This document shows, in pieces, positions 1 through 8,699 of a stretch of 64,000 bases of DNA. The position numbers and the translations under genes are program-made. A model generated the notes under the pieces. It was not told the origin of the DNA. It did no database searches and was given only the letters and a program-made list of their open reading frames with translations. The first letter of the stretch is position 1. Each line of letters starts with the position of its first letter. The DNA comes from Chloroflexota bacterium (GTDB lineage Bacteria; Chloroflexota; Limnocylindria; QHBO01), in NCBI GenBank assembly GCA_038040195.1, contig JBBPIR010000003.1, positions 79,531 to 143,530 on the forward strand, in the 5' to 3' direction.

Positions 1-545
1 TGGCCCGGATCGGCTCCCGCGCGGTGGTCAAGCCCGCTCGCCTGGGCAGCAGCGTGGGCATGAGCCTGGCGCATGACCCCGACGAGCTGCCGGCCGCCCT
101 CGAGGAGGCATTCGGCTGGGATTCGAAGGTCATCGTCGAGGCCTACCTGCCCGGGGCCCGTGAGTTCGAGTGCGGCGTGCTGGGCAACGAGGACCCGATC
201 GTCTTCGAGCCCGGCGAGGTCATCAGCCACCATGAGCTGTACGACTACGAGGCAAAGTACATCCCCGGCCTGGCCGATGTCGTCCCTCGCGCCGATGTCG
301 CGCCGGAGCTGGCGGAACGGCTGCGCGGGCTGGCGCTTGCCGCCTACCGCGCGGTCGACGCGCGCGGCATGGCGCGCGTCGACTTCCTGGCCGTACCCGA
401 CGCGGTCTTCCTGTCCGAGATGAACACCATCCCCGGCTTCACGACCACCAGCATGTTCCCCAAGCAGGCTGAGCTGGCGGGGATCAGCTTCGCCGACCTC
501 GTGGCGCGGCTCCTCGATCTGGCCCAGGAGGGCTCGGGCGAATGA
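1..545 (+). CDS. ddl: D-alanine--D-alanine ligase, C-terminal part (5' end outside window)
   Basis: ATP-grasp ligase that makes the D-Ala-D-Ala dipeptide of peptidoglycan precursors in the cytoplasm. About 180 codons are visible; the frame is open from base 3, so the gene begins before the window. Seen: the serine loop VKPARLGSSVGMS, the ATP-grasp glutamate region EAYLPGAREFECGV, the metal-binding stretch ARVDF and the closing motif EMNTIPGFTTTSMFPK, all diagnostic of Ddl. It ends in an ATGA overlap with ftsQ, so the two are translationally coupled within the dcw cluster. Confidence 0.95.
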   Translation, partial: ARIGSRAVVKPARLGSSVGMSLAHDPDELPAALEEAFGWDSKVIVEAYLPGAREFECGVLGNEDPIVFEPGEVISHHELYDYEAKYIPGLADVVPRADVAPELAERLRGLALAAYRAVDARGMARVDFLAVPDAVFLSEMNTIPGFTTTSMFPKQAELAGISFADLVARLLDLAQEGSGE

Positions 546-1513
546 GGTGGCAGCGTCTGTTCGAGCCCACCCGTCCGGTCGCCCGGCGCCGCCGTGGGCC
601 GACCAGCCAGGCGGCGACCAGCGCGACCCCCAGCCGCACGAAGAGCCGGACGACGGGGCACAAGAACCCTGGGCGCGGGCGGCCGGATCGCGGAGCCCGG
701 CCCCCGAAGTCCGTCCCGGCTCCGCGGCGGCGGCGACGCCGCATCAACTGGGCCCGGATCACCGCGCTGGCGCTGTCCCTGACCATGGTCGCGACCCTGG
801 CGTGGCTGGCCGGCGGTCCGTTGCTCCGCGTTCGGTTGGTCAGCTACCACGGCGCCGGGTGGACATCGGACAGCGACCTGGACGCGCTGATGGCCCCCGT
901 CATCGGTCGCAGCGCCCTGATGGTCGACGCGGCCGGCCTGGCCCTCGATCTGAGCGCGCTCCCCGGGGTCGAAGGGGCGAGCGTCGAAGTCGGCGTGCTC
1001 GGGTCGGCCCAGGTGACATTGGTCGAGGGCGGCGCCGTGGCGCTGTGGCGGACGAGCGCGGCGCAGCTCCTGCTGGCCGAGGACGGCACCGTGGTCGGCG
1101 TCCAGTCCCGGGAGGCGGTCCCCCGGGGCAGCCTCGTCGGCCTGCCCGTCATCGACGACCTGCGGGACGCCTCGCATGACCTCACGGTCGGTGACGAGCT
1201 GCCTTCCGGCGAGCTGGACGCGGCGCTGGCCCTGGCGGCGCTGACCGGTAGCCGCCTTGGTTCTCAGACCGCAGTCCTGACCCTGGCACTGGATCCGACC
1301 TACGGGTTTGTCCTGTCGTCGCCTCAGGCCGGCTGGCGGGCAGCGTTCGGCTACTACGGGCTCGATCCGCTCGAGACGCCTGACCGCATGGCCGCCCGGA
1401 TCGCGTCCCAGGCCAGCGCCGTCCGGACCCTGTTCGCGGCGCACCCCGAGGCCGGCGTGGCGTGGGTCGATGCCCGCAACCCGGGAAAGGTATATTTCCG
1501 TGCCCGGGGCTGA
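542..1513 (+). CDS. ftsQ: Cell division protein FtsQ (POTRA domain)
   Basis: Bitopic divisome protein that links early (FtsA/FtsZ) and late division proteins. The 323 residues comprise an Arg/Pro-rich cytoplasmic tail (1-70), one membrane helix at about 73-92, then an extracytoplasmic POTRA-like segment starting RVRLVSYHGAGW and an FtsQ/DivIB-type C-terminal domain. The ATG overlaps the ddl stop. The long basic N-terminus is common in GC-rich lineages. Sequence similarity in the family is low, so the call rests on topology and on the position between ddl and ftsA. Confidence 0.88.
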   Translation: MRWQRLFEPTRPVARRRRGPTSQAATSATPSRTKSRTTGHKNPGRGRPDRGARPPKSVPAPRRRRRRINWARITALALSLTMVATLAWLAGGPLLRVRLVSYHGAGWTSDSDLDALMAPVIGRSALMVDAAGLALDLSALPGVEGASVEVGVLGSAQVTLVEGGAVALWRTSAAQLLLAEDGTVVGVQSREAVPRGSLVGLPVIDDLRDASHDLTVGDELPSGELDAALALAALTGSRLGSQTAVLTLALDPTYGFVLSSPQAGWRAAFGYYGLDPLETPDRMAARIASQASAVRTLFAAHPEAGVAWVDARNPGKVYFRARG

Positions 1514-1575
1514 GACTGCCGGCCGGACGGCGGCGGCACCCGCCCCGTCCAAGCATGGGGTCCTTGAACATCCGG

Positions 1576-1899
1576 ATGTGGCTCCCCCTTATCGGGCTCG
1601 GGCTCGGCATTCTGCTCGGACTCACCCTCAACGTGAGCGTCAGCCCGGAACTGGCCCGCTACAGCGCAGTCGCCATCCTGGCCGGGCTGGACTCGATCCT
1701 GGGCGCGGTGCGCGCGGAGCTGGATGGCCAGTACGACAACCGGATCTTCCTGAGCGGGTTCGTGGCCAACACGGCCGTCGCGGTAGTGCTGACCTTCGTC
1801 GGTGATCGGCTCGGGATCGACCTGTACCTCGTGGCCCTGATCGCCTTCGGCCTCCGCATCTTCCAGAACGTGGCGCTCATTCGGCGCCACTTCCTGTAA
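1576..1899 (+). CDS. sbp: Small basic protein Sbp (DUF1290 membrane protein)
   Basis: A 107-residue integral membrane protein of the Sbp family found in the dcw clusters of Gram-positive-type bacteria; its exact role is not established. I chose the ATG at 1576 (MWLPLIGLGLGILLG) because family members begin MWLP. An in-frame ATG at 1555 would add seven residues. Hydrophobic segments lie near residues 1-18, 30-45 and 60-100, and the C-terminus AFGLRIFQNVALIRR matches the family closely. It sits between ftsQ and ftsA, the expected location. Confidence 0.85.
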   Translation: MWLPLIGLGLGILLGLTLNVSVSPELARYSAVAILAGLDSILGAVRAELDGQYDNRIFLSGFVANTAVAVVLTFVGDRLGIDLYLVALIAFGLRIFQNVALIRRHFL

Positions 1900-1927
1900 G
1901 GTCGGCCGGCGTCCGAGCGGAGATTTC

Positions 1928-3166
1928 GTGGACAGAGAGACCGTCCTGGTCGGCATCGACCCTGGCAGCACCAAGGTGACCACCCTCATCGGCGAGGTCA
2001 CCCCGGCCGGCGACGTGAACGTCGTCGGCTATGGGATCGCCCCCTCGATTGGCATCAAGAAGGGGATGGTCGCCAACATCGAGCAGACGGTGCAGTCCAT
2101 TGCCACGTCGATCGAGAAGGCCGAGCGGCTGTCGGGCTACAAGATCGGTTCGGCCTTCGTGGCGGTCGGGGGTGGCCATATCTCGTCCCAGAACAGCCGG
2201 GGCGTGGTAGCGGTCAGCGGACATCGGCGCGAGGTCAGCAAGGAGGACGTCGCCCGGGCCACCGAGGCCGCCCGCGCGGTTCAGGTGCCGTCCAACCGGG
2301 AGATCCTGCATGTGATCCCGCGCGGCTACATCGTGGACGGACAGGAGGGCATCAAGGACCCGCTTGGGATGAGCGCGGTCCGGCTGGAGGTCGAGACCCA
2401 CATCGTGGCCGGGGCCAGCACCTCGTTGCAGAACCTCACCAAGTGCGTCAGCTCGGCCGGGGTCCAGATTGACGAGCTGGTGATCGCCTCATTGGCCGCC
2501 GCCGAGGCGACGCTGAGCGACACCGAGAAGGAGCTGGGGGTCATCATCGCCGACGTCGGCGGCGGGACGACCGACATGGCCGTTTTCGTGGACGGGGCCG
2601 TCCACCATTCGGCGGTGATCCCGGTGGGCGGGATCCATGTCACCAACGACGTGGCGATCGGGCTGCGAACCAGTCTCAACCTGGCCGAGGACGTGAAGAT
2701 CCGGCATGGCACCTCGAACGTGGCCGAGGTTCAGCCCGAGGAGCTGATCAACGTTGCGGTGATGGGCGACGGCGGGGGACAGACCCTCCAGCGTCGCAAG
2801 CTGAGCGAGATCATCGAGGCCCGCATGCGGGAGCTGTACGAGCTCATCCGGGAGGAGGTCGCACGGTCGGGACATGGCACCCCGCTTCCGGCGGGCCTGG
2901 TCCTGACTGGCGGCGGCGCGCGGCTGGCCGGCGTGGCCGAGCTGGCGCGCGACGTGCTCGAGATGCCGGTCCGGGTCGCCACCCCGCAGGGCGTGGGCGG
3001 CCTGATGGATCAGCTCGCGAACCCGGCCTTTTCGACCTCGCTGGGACTCCTGCTGTGGGGCGCCCGCAACGTGGGTGCCGAGCCGATCGGCTACACCACT
3101 CGCACGCCGATGAGCGCCGGTTTGAGCCGCGCCGGGACCTGGATCCGGAACCTGTTCCCCGGCTGA
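1928..3166 (+). CDS. ftsA: Cell division protein FtsA
   Basis: Actin-like ATPase that tethers FtsZ filaments to the membrane. The 412 residues start at GTG. Phosphate-1 motif GIDPGSTKVTTLIGEV lies near residue 10, phosphate-2 motif ADVGGGTTDMAV near 215, and adenosine motif LTGGGARLAGVAEL near 325. An SHS2 (1C) insertion lies between the first two. The C-terminus SRAGTWIRNLFPG looks like the amphipathic membrane-targeting helix. It lies 28 bases after sbp and 207 bases before ftsZ. Confidence 0.95.
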   Translation: MDRETVLVGIDPGSTKVTTLIGEVTPAGDVNVVGYGIAPSIGIKKGMVANIEQTVQSIATSIEKAERLSGYKIGSAFVAVGGGHISSQNSRGVVAVSGHRREVSKEDVARATEAARAVQVPSNREILHVIPRGYIVDGQEGIKDPLGMSAVRLEVETHIVAGASTSLQNLTKCVSSAGVQIDELVIASLAAAEATLSDTEKELGVIIADVGGGTTDMAVFVDGAVHHSAVIPVGGIHVTNDVAIGLRTSLNLAEDVKIRHGTSNVAEVQPEELINVAVMGDGGGQTLQRRKLSEIIEARMRELYELIREEVARSGHGTPLPAGLVLTGGGARLAGVAELARDVLEMPVRVATPQGVGGLMDQLANPAFSTSLGLLLWGARNVGAEPIGYTTRTPMSAGLSRAGTWIRNLFPG

Positions 3167-3224
3167 GCCCTTCCGTGTTGCGGCATGGCGATGTGGAGGG
3201 CGGAGGGCGTCATCCACCGCCCAA

Positions 3225-3262
3225 CGCGAGGTTGTGGACAACTCGCCGCGAGGTTGTGGACA
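3225..3262 (+). repeat. Tandem 16-bp repeat with DnaA-box-like cores before ftsZ
   Basis: CGCGAGGTTGTGGACA occurs at 3225-3240 and again at 3247-3262, with a period of 22 bp (about two helical turns). On the minus strand the cores read TTGTCCACA (3233-3241) and CTGTCCACA (3255-3263). The first equals the DnaA-box consensus described for GC-rich actinobacteria. Both lie upstream of a candidate ftsZ -10. Regulation of ftsZ by DnaA is inferred. Confidence 0.6.
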
Positions 3263-3292
3263 GATCGACTCTCCCTCGCATGGGACGGTCGG

Positions 3293-3298
3293 TAGAAT
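3293..3298 (+). promoter_or_regulatory. Candidate -10 element of ftsZ
   Basis: TAGAAT lies 75 bases before the ftsZ ATG in the ftsA-ftsZ spacer. No convincing -35 is seen at 16-18 bp spacing; the DnaA-box-like repeats lie 30-65 bp upstream. This would give ftsZ its own promoter and a leader with a strong Shine-Dalgarno (AGGAGG at 3361-3366). Confidence 0.4.
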
Positions 3299-3373
3299 CG
3301 GCCCAGGCCCGTTAACTCTGGGTTCGGACCCTTCCCGTGCCCGGCCATACCGCCTGCACCCAGGAGGATTCGC

Positions 3374-4630
3374 ATGCCGCTCAGGTCCGACGCAGAGAAC
3401 TTCGCCCTGATCAAGGTCATCGGCATCGGTGGCGGAGGAAGCAACGCCGTCAACCGCATGATCCGCGCCGAGATGATGGGCGTCGAGTTCATCGCCGTGA
3501 ACACGGATGCCCAGGCGCTGCTCCAGAGCGACGCGCCGCACAAGATCCGCATCGGCGACAAGATCACCCGCGGCCTGGGGGCCGGCGCCGACCCGGCCAT
3601 CGGCCAGCGCGCGGCGGAAGAGGACTCGGAGAAGATCTACGAGGCGCTCAAGGACGCCGACATGATCTTCATCACCGCCGGCATGGGCGGGGGCACGGGA
3701 TCGGGCGCCGCGCCGGTGGTGGCCGAGATCGCCAAGGACCTCGGCGCCCTCACCGTGGCGGTCGTGACCAAGCCGTTCAGCTTCGAGGGCGTGCGCCGCA
3801 AGCTGGTGGCCGAGCAGTTCACAGAGGCCCTCAAGGACAAGGTCGACACCCTGATCACGATCCCCAACGACCGGCTGCGCGAGGTCGTGGACAAGAAGAC
3901 CTCGATCCTCGACGCGTTCCGGGTGGTGGACGACGTCCTGCGCCAGGGCGTGCAGGGCATCAGCGACCTGATCATGGTGCCGGGCCTCATCAACCTGGAC
4001 TTCGCGGACGTGAAGACGATCATGCGCGAGGCCGGGAGCAGCATGATGGGAATCGGCGTCGGAAGCGGCGAGAACCGCGCCGTGGAGGCGGCTCGGGCGG
4101 CGGTCATGAGCCCGCTGCTGGAGATCAACATCCAGGGCGCCCGCGGCATCCTGTTCAACGTCACCGGCGGCAGCGACCTCGGCCTGTTCGAGGTCAACGA
4201 GGCGGCCGAGGTGATCAAGGAGGCCGCCGATCCGGAGGCCAACATCATCTTCGGCACGGTCATCGACGACCGGATGCGGGACGAGGTCAAGGTGACGGTC
4301 ATCGCCACCGGCTTCGATGGGACCCGCAAGCCGAAGCCCGGCCCGCGAGCCGCGGTCAGTGAGGCGGCCGTCGGTCTTGAATCGTCACTCGACGCGAAGA
4401 GCCGCGAGCTGCTGGCCGAGATCGAGCGCGAACGGGCCGAGCGATCGCCATTCGCCGTGACGCCGGCGTCCGATCCGCTGCCCGTCGAGCCCGAGCCGGC
4501 GGAGGTCAGCCGGTTGCGTGACCGTGAGCCGGTCCCGTCGCGTCCGACCTCACTCGAACGACCCGCGTACGGCGACACCGACCTCGACATCCCGAGCTTC
4601 CTGCGCCAGCCGAACCGCGAACGCGAGTAA
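3374..4630 (+). CDS. ftsZ: Cell division protein FtsZ
   Basis: Tubulin-like GTPase forming the Z ring. The 418 residues follow a good AGGAGG site. GTP-binding loop [11 protein letters not shown] is near residue 20, the tubulin signature [14 protein letters not shown] near 105, and the T7 synergy loop [13 protein letters not shown] near 208. A variable linker (about 325-400) is followed by the conserved C-terminal peptide LDIPSFLRQ that binds FtsA and other partners. The length is normal. Confidence 0.98.
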   Translation: MPLRSDAENFALIKVIGIGGGGSNAVNRMIRAEMMGVEFIAVNTDAQALLQSDAPHKIRIGDKITRGLGAGADPAIGQRAAEEDSEKIYEALKDADMIFITAGMGGGTGSGAAPVVAEIAKDLGALTVAVVTKPFSFEGVRRKLVAEQFTEALKDKVDTLITIPNDRLREVVDKKTSILDAFRVVDDVLRQGVQGISDLIMVPGLINLDFADVKTIMREAGSSMMGIGVGSGENRAVEAARAAVMSPLLEINIQGARGILFNVTGGSDLGLFEVNEAAEVIKEAADPEANIIFGTVIDDRMRDEVKVTVIATGFDGTRKPKPGPRAAVSEAAVGLESSLDAKSRELLAEIERERAERSPFAVTPASDPLPVEPEPAEVSRLRDREPVPSRPTSLERPAYGDTDLDIPSFLRQPNRERE

Positions 4631-4651
4631 GGCGGCTCGGCATGGACCGAT

Positions 4652-4675
4652 GAGCCCCGGCTGCGGCCGGGGCTC
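4652..4675 (+). terminator. Hairpin terminator after ftsZ
   Basis: A perfect 10-bp GC-rich stem (GAGCCCCGGC / GCCGGGGCTC) with a TGCG loop, 21 bases after the ftsZ stop. No U-tract follows, as is usual for hairpins in this GC-rich genome, so termination efficiency is uncertain. Confidence 0.6.
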
Positions 4676-4690
4676 GTTGCGTACCGGGAC

Positions 4691-5422
4691 ATGACCGATA
4701 CCGATCCGCTGGTCGCTGCCATCGCCGAGCGCTGGGCCCACGTTCAGGCCCGCATCCATGCCGCCGCCGCGGACGCGGGCCGCGATCCGGCCCGCGTTCG
4801 GGTGGTGGCGGTCAGCAAAGGCTTCGGGATCGACGTCGTCCGCGCCGCGCGCCGCGCCGGACTGGAGCGGTTTGGGGAGAACCGAGTGCAGGAAGCCGAG
4901 GCCAAGGTCGTCTCCGTGCCCGACGTGGAGTGGCATCTCGTCGGCCACCTGCAGGCGAACAAGGCGCGGCGGGCGGTGGTCATGTTCCCGTGGCTCGGGG
5001 CCATCGATTCGGTGGCCCTGCTGGAACGAATTGACGCCCTCGCCGACGAGCTGCGCCTGCGGCCACGGGTCCTGCTCCAGGTCAACCTGACCGGATCGGC
5101 GTCCCAGCACGGTTTCGGGCTGAGCGCGCTCGGATCCGGAGGCAGCGACCGCGCGGGGCTGGCCCGGTCGATGGCCTCGATCCGGGCCGCGCGGGTTGAG
5201 GGCCTGATGGGGATCGGTCCCCTGACGAGCCGGGTCGACGCCTCTCGTGCGGCCTTCGCGCGGCTCCGCCAGCTCCGCGATGAGCTTGAGCAGGAGACGG
5301 CCCAACCTCTGCCCGAGCTCTCGATGGGCATGAGTGCGGACCTTGAATCCGCGGTGGCCGAAGGAGCGACCCTGGTCCGTGCCGGGACGGCGCTGTTCGG
5401 GGAGCGGCCGATCACCGACTGA
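4691..5422 (+). CDS. yggS: YggS/PLPBP pyridoxal-phosphate homeostasis protein
   Basis: A 243-residue single-domain alanine-racemase-fold protein that binds PLP without a known enzymatic reaction and buffers vitamin B6 and amino-acid pools. The PLP lysine is in VVAVSKGF (about residue 39). Other family motifs are FGENRVQEAEAK, WHLVGHLQANKAR and the C-terminal SMGMSADLESAVAEGATLVRAG (shown here in part). It lies between ftsZ and yggT, the classic Gram-positive arrangement. There is no clear ribosome site before the ATG. Confidence 0.93.
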   Translation: MTDTDPLVAAIAERWAHVQARIHAAAADAGRDPARVRVVAVSKGFGIDVVRAARRAGLERFGENRVQEAEAKVVSVPDVEWHLVGHLQANKARRAVVMFPWLGAIDSVALLERIDALADELRLRPRVLLQVNLTGSASQHGFGLSALGSGGSDRAGLARSMASIRAARVEGLMGIGPLTSRVDASRAAFARLRQLRDELEQETAQPLPELSMGMSADLESAVAEGATLVRAGTALFGERPITD

Positions 5423-5452
5423 CCGCAATTCCGGGCGCGTTCAGGGCGCTGC

Positions 5453-5458
5453 TATTCT
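5453..5458 (+). promoter_or_regulatory. -10 element giving a leaderless yggT transcript
   Basis: TATTCT ends 6 bases before the GTG of yggT, and there is no Shine-Dalgarno. A transcript starting 6-7 bases downstream would begin at the start codon itself. Confidence 0.45.
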
Positions 5459-5464
5459 GGCCCG

Positions 5465-5716
5465 GTGGCAGGGGTCCTCATCACCTTCATCAAGCTGCTC
5501 AGCACCCTCCTCTGGGTGCTGATCCTGGCCCGGGTCCTCATCAGCTGGACCAATCCGCGAGGCGGCGGCCCGGTGACGGCGTTCGTGTACCAGTTCACCG
5601 AGCCGATCCTGGCGCCCATCCGCCGCCTGATCCCGCCCACGTCGGGGATCGACTGGTCGCCGCTGATCGCGATGTTGATCCTGTCCGTCGTCTCGCGCGT
5701 CGTCTACGCCCTCTGA
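5465..5716 (+). CDS. yggT: YggT family membrane protein
   Basis: An 83-residue protein with two membrane helices (about residues 3-25 and 60-82) around the family signature ARVLISWTNP and FTEPILAPIRRLIPP. YggT proteins are linked to division (SepF/YlmG region) and osmotic tolerance, but their mechanism is unknown. It starts at GTG directly behind a -10-like TATTCT, suggesting leaderless expression. Its place after yggS is conserved in many Gram-positive-type genomes. Confidence 0.88.
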   Translation: MAGVLITFIKLLSTLLWVLILARVLISWTNPRGGGPVTAFVYQFTEPILAPIRRLIPPTSGIDWSPLIAMLILSVVSRVVYAL

Positions 5717-5749
5717 GACGCGCCCTGTGGGAGCCGATCAGGGCGTCGC

Positions 5750-5755
5750 TATACT
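5750..5755 (+). promoter_or_regulatory. -10 element of tRNA-Val
   Basis: TATACT lies 14 bases before the mature 5' end of the tRNA. No consensus -35 is evident. The same TATACTGGCC string recurs before the reductase gene at 34446. Confidence 0.4.
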
Positions 5756-5769
5756 GGCCGTCCCCCGGT

Positions 5770-5846
5770 GGGCGATTAGCTCAGCTGGTTAGAGTGCACG
5801 GTTCACATCCGTGAGGTCACTGGTTCGAATCCAGTATCGCCCACCA
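5770..5846 (+). tRNA. tRNA-Val (anticodon CAC)
   Basis: A complete cloverleaf can be folded by eye. The acceptor arms are GGGCGAT and ATCGCCC, the anticodon stem is CACGG/CCGTG and the loop TTCACAT presents CAC (reads GTG). The T arm is CTGGTTCGAATCCAG, with discriminator A and an encoded CCA (5844-5846). Confidence 0.96.
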
Positions 5847-5876
5847 CCCCTACGCTGAGCCGCTGAGACCCGACCG

Positions 5877-7190
5877 ATGCGGTCACTCCTCGCTCGTCTG
5901 CGCCGCGTCCGCATTCTCGAGCCGCTCGCCGAGCGCGACTTTGCCCTCCTGACCGTCGGCGCGTTCATCTCGCTGCTCGGCGACGGCTTCTTCTACGTCG
6001 CGCTGGCCTGGCAGGTGTACGAGATCAGCAACGTGCCCACCGCCCTGTCGCTCGTCGGCCTGGCGTGGACCCTTCCGCTCTTGTTCTTCGTCCTGATCGG
6101 CGGCGTGTTCAGTGACCGATACGACCGCCGCTGGCTGCTGATCGGCGCCGATCTGATTCGCGCCGCGGCGATTGGGACGCTCGGTCTGCTGTCCGTGTCC
6201 GGCGTACTCGAGCTGTGGCACGTGGTGGCCCTCATCGCGTTCGTCGGGCTGGGCGACGCCTTCTTCAACCCGGCCTCGACCGCCATCGTGCCCGACCTGC
6301 TTCCCGAGGAGCTGCTGCCGCAGGCCAACGCCCTGCAGGGATTGGTGCGCCCGCTGACCGTGCGCCTGGTCGGACCCGCGCTCGGCGGCCTGACGGTTGC
6401 GGTGGTTGGGCCCGGGACCGCGTTTCTCATCGACGGTGGCAGCTTCATCGTCTCGGCTGTATCGGTGGCGGCCATCGCGCCGCGGCCACGTCGAGAGGTG
6501 GTCAGTCACGGCGTGCGCCAGACCCTGGTCGAGATGCGCGAAGGCCTGGCATACGTCCGTGCCACGCCATGGATCTGGGCGACGCTCATCTCGGCGATGT
6601 TGGCCTTGCTGGTCTTCATCGGCCCCGAAGAGGTGCTGCTCCCATTCCTGGTCAAGAACCGGCTGGAGCTGGGGCCCGACGCCCTGGGCGCAATCTTCGC
6701 GGCGGGCGGGGTGGGGGCGGTGTTGATGGCCATCGTGGTCGGTCAGGTTGGGCTGCCGCGCCGGCGGGTGACCGCCATGTACGCGTCTTGGTCGGCTGGC
6801 GTGCTCCTCATCGCCGGATTCGGGCTCATGACCGAGCTCTGGCATGCGCTGCTCCTGTCGGCGGCCGGCGCGGCGCTGTTCGAGGTGGGGTCGATCATCT
6901 GGCTCACCATGCTCCAGCAGCTGGTGCCGCGCGAGCTGCTGGGGCGCGTCTCGAGCCTCGACTGGCTGGTCTCCATCGGCCTGGTGCCAGTCTCCTTTGC
7001 GCTCACGGGCCCGGTGGCCGGCGTGATCGGGGCCGAGGCCACGCTGGTCGTGGGCGGCGTGGTTGGCGCGATCCTCATGGGCGGGCTGCTCTTCTATCCC
7101 GGCGTGCGGGATCCCGAGCGGGAGCCGGCGCCGAGCGGGGTCGCCGACGCCACCCAACCAACGGCAACCTCTGGCGTCCGGGATCCCTGA
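5877..7190 (+). CDS. MFS transporter, EntS/MFS_3-like exporter
   Basis: A 437-residue polytopic protein with about 12 predicted hydrophobic segments. It starts with a short basic tail, then FALLTVGAFISLLGDGFFYVA, whose G-D between helices is typical of the MFS_3 group (enterobactin, macrolide and other efflux). The loop 2-3 motif is GGVFSDRYDRRWLL. The substrate cannot be read from sequence. The following glycosyltransferase starts one base after its stop, so the two are probably co-transcribed. Confidence 0.85.
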   Translation: MRSLLARLRRVRILEPLAERDFALLTVGAFISLLGDGFFYVALAWQVYEISNVPTALSLVGLAWTLPLLFFVLIGGVFSDRYDRRWLLIGADLIRAAAIGTLGLLSVSGVLELWHVVALIAFVGLGDAFFNPASTAIVPDLLPEELLPQANALQGLVRPLTVRLVGPALGGLTVAVVGPGTAFLIDGGSFIVSAVSVAAIAPRPRREVVSHGVRQTLVEMREGLAYVRATPWIWATLISAMLALLVFIGPEEVLLPFLVKNRLELGPDALGAIFAAGGVGAVLMAIVVGQVGLPRRRVTAMYASWSAGVLLIAGFGLMTELWHALLLSAAGAALFEVGSIIWLTMLQQLVPRELLGRVSSLDWLVSIGLVPVSFALTGPVAGVIGAEATLVVGGVVGAILMGGLLFYPGVRDPEREPAPSGVADATQPTATSGVRDP

Positions 7191-7191
7191 G

Positions 7192-8388
7192 ATGCGGGTC
7201 GCCATCTTCGGTGAGTCCTACCTGCCCCATCTTTCCGGGGTGACGGTCTCGACCGAGGCGCTGGCCCGCGGTCTGGGCGCCCTGGGCCACCAGGTCCTGC
7301 TCGTCGTGCCGAATCCGGGGTCAGGATCCGATCCGGGGACCGCGGGCGCGCCCGGGCCCGACCCCGAGACCGCATGGCTGCCGTCCTACCACCTGCCTCC
7401 GGCCCCGCCGGGCTACCGGATGCCGGTGCCGCTGCCCTCTGCCGCGCTGCGACGGGCGGTGGCGTTCGCGCCCGACGTCGTCCACGCCAACTCGCCGTTC
7501 ACCTCGGGGATCATGGCCCGCGCGGTGGCCCGGCGTGCCGGCGCCCCGCTGGTGTTCACGCATCACACCCGCTTCGCCGACTACGGCCACTACCTGGGGC
7601 CTCTGGCCGGCGTCTCGAGCCGGGTGACCGATGCCTGGCTGGAGGCCTGGTGGGCCGGCTGTGCGGCGGTAGTGGCTCCGTCGGAAGATCTGGCTGTCGA
7701 GATCCGCGCCGCGCTCGGGCCTCGTCCACGCCCGCTGGTGCGGATGATCCCCACCGGCGTCGACGTGGCGGGCATCGCGGCATTGCCGGAGGGCCATCCG
7801 CGCCGGCTGGCCGGGTGGCCCCACGACAGCATCGTCCTGGTCAGCCTGGGGCGCGTGGCGCGGGAGAAGAGCCCCGAGGTGCTGGTCGACGCGTTTGTCC
7901 GAGCCGCCCGCCGGCGGCCGAGGCTCCGCTTGCTGTTCGTCGGCGGGGGACCCGCCGAGGACGCGCTCCACGCCCGCGCGGCCGAGGCCGGGATGTCAGG
8001 GCGGGTGCACATCACAGGCCTGCTGCCGCGGGACGAGGCCCTGGCCCTGGTGAAGGCCAGCGACCTGTTCGTCTTTGCCTCGCAGACCGAGACCCAGGGC
8101 CTGGTCCTGGCCGAGGCTCTCGCGGCCGGGCTGCCGGTGGTGGCCGTCGCGGGACCTGGGCTCGCGTCGACCATCCGGCCCGGCATCGATGGCGAATTGG
8201 TGCCTGCCGAACCAGGAGCCACCCGCGCTGAGCGTCTGGGGGTCGTCGCCGGCGCCCTGGCCGGGGATCGGCGGCGACAAGAACGCATGGCCGCCCAGGC
8301 CCGAGAGGGCGCGGCACGCTTTGACGCTCGCACCCGGGTGGCCGAGGTCGCCGGGCTCTATCTCGAGCTCCTGGCGGGCCGCCGATGA
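7192..8388 (+). CDS. GT4-family glycosyltransferase
   Basis: A 398-residue GT-B fold enzyme transferring a nucleotide-activated sugar to a lipid or small-molecule acceptor at the cytoplasmic face. N-terminal MRVAIFGESYLPHLSGVTVS is the typical start of this clade (compare mannosyltransferases such as PimB or glucosyltransferases). The nucleotide-sugar core has SLGRVAREKSPEVLVDAF and the EX7E motif ETQGLVLAE near residue 300, with loop GVDVAGI. The true start is ATG 7192; upstream in-frame codons overlap the MFS gene. The acceptor is unknown. Confidence 0.88.
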   Translation: MRVAIFGESYLPHLSGVTVSTEALARGLGALGHQVLLVVPNPGSGSDPGTAGAPGPDPETAWLPSYHLPPAPPGYRMPVPLPSAALRRAVAFAPDVVHANSPFTSGIMARAVARRAGAPLVFTHHTRFADYGHYLGPLAGVSSRVTDAWLEAWWAGCAAVVAPSEDLAVEIRAALGPRPRPLVRMIPTGVDVAGIAALPEGHPRRLAGWPHDSIVLVSLGRVAREKSPEVLVDAFVRAARRRPRLRLLFVGGGPAEDALHARAAEAGMSGRVHITGLLPRDEALALVKASDLFVFASQTETQGLVLAEALAAGLPVVAVAGPGLASTIRPGIDGELVPAEPGATRAERLGVVAGALAGDRRRQERMAAQAREGAARFDARTRVAEVAGLYLELLAGRR

Positions 8389-8699
8389 CCGGGCTTGCGG
8401 CCGGGGAGGCGCCGACTACAATGCCGTGACATGCGTGCCCGCCTGTTCGGCCTCCAAGCCGTCATCCAATTCGAACCCTCCCGGCCGGCAGCGCGCCGCG
8501 ACCGATTCGGTCTGACCCGCGTGACCACTGTCTACCACCGCCCACTCCGCGACCGGCGGACGACCGCCACCGTGCACGCGCTGCGCTGCCAGACCAGCCG
8601 GTACCGCTTTCCGGATCTTGGCCGCCTGGCCGCTCATCGGGCTCGCCGATCCCCGCTCCCGCTCGGCCTTCACCGCGCGCATCGCGCCTAGCGCCGCGC
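8389..8699 (+). other. Gene-free leader before the glycine-cleavage operon, with a candidate promoter
   Basis: A promoter-like pair TTGCGG (8395-8400) and TACAAT (8417-8422) with a 16-bp spacer opens this 311-base stretch. An ATG at 8431, 8 bases after the -10, starts an 86-codon Arg-rich open frame ending at 8691. Its composition is what a random frame in GC-rich DNA would give, so I do not call it a gene. No glycine-riboswitch core was recognised despite the gcv genes downstream. Confidence 0.35.

Noticed and set aside
344-1552. 402-codon minus-strand open frame over ddl/ftsQ
   Set aside because: Antisense to recognised dcw genes; Arg/Gly/Pro-rich shadow translation.
8431-8691. 86-codon open frame directly after a -10 element
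   Set aside because: The position suits a leaderless small gene, but the residues are random-looking (Arg-rich) and nothing supports coding; kept only as a remark in the leader entry.
8423-8699. Glycine riboswitch before gcvT
   Set aside because: Looked for the conserved aptamer core because of the operon; not seen by eye.
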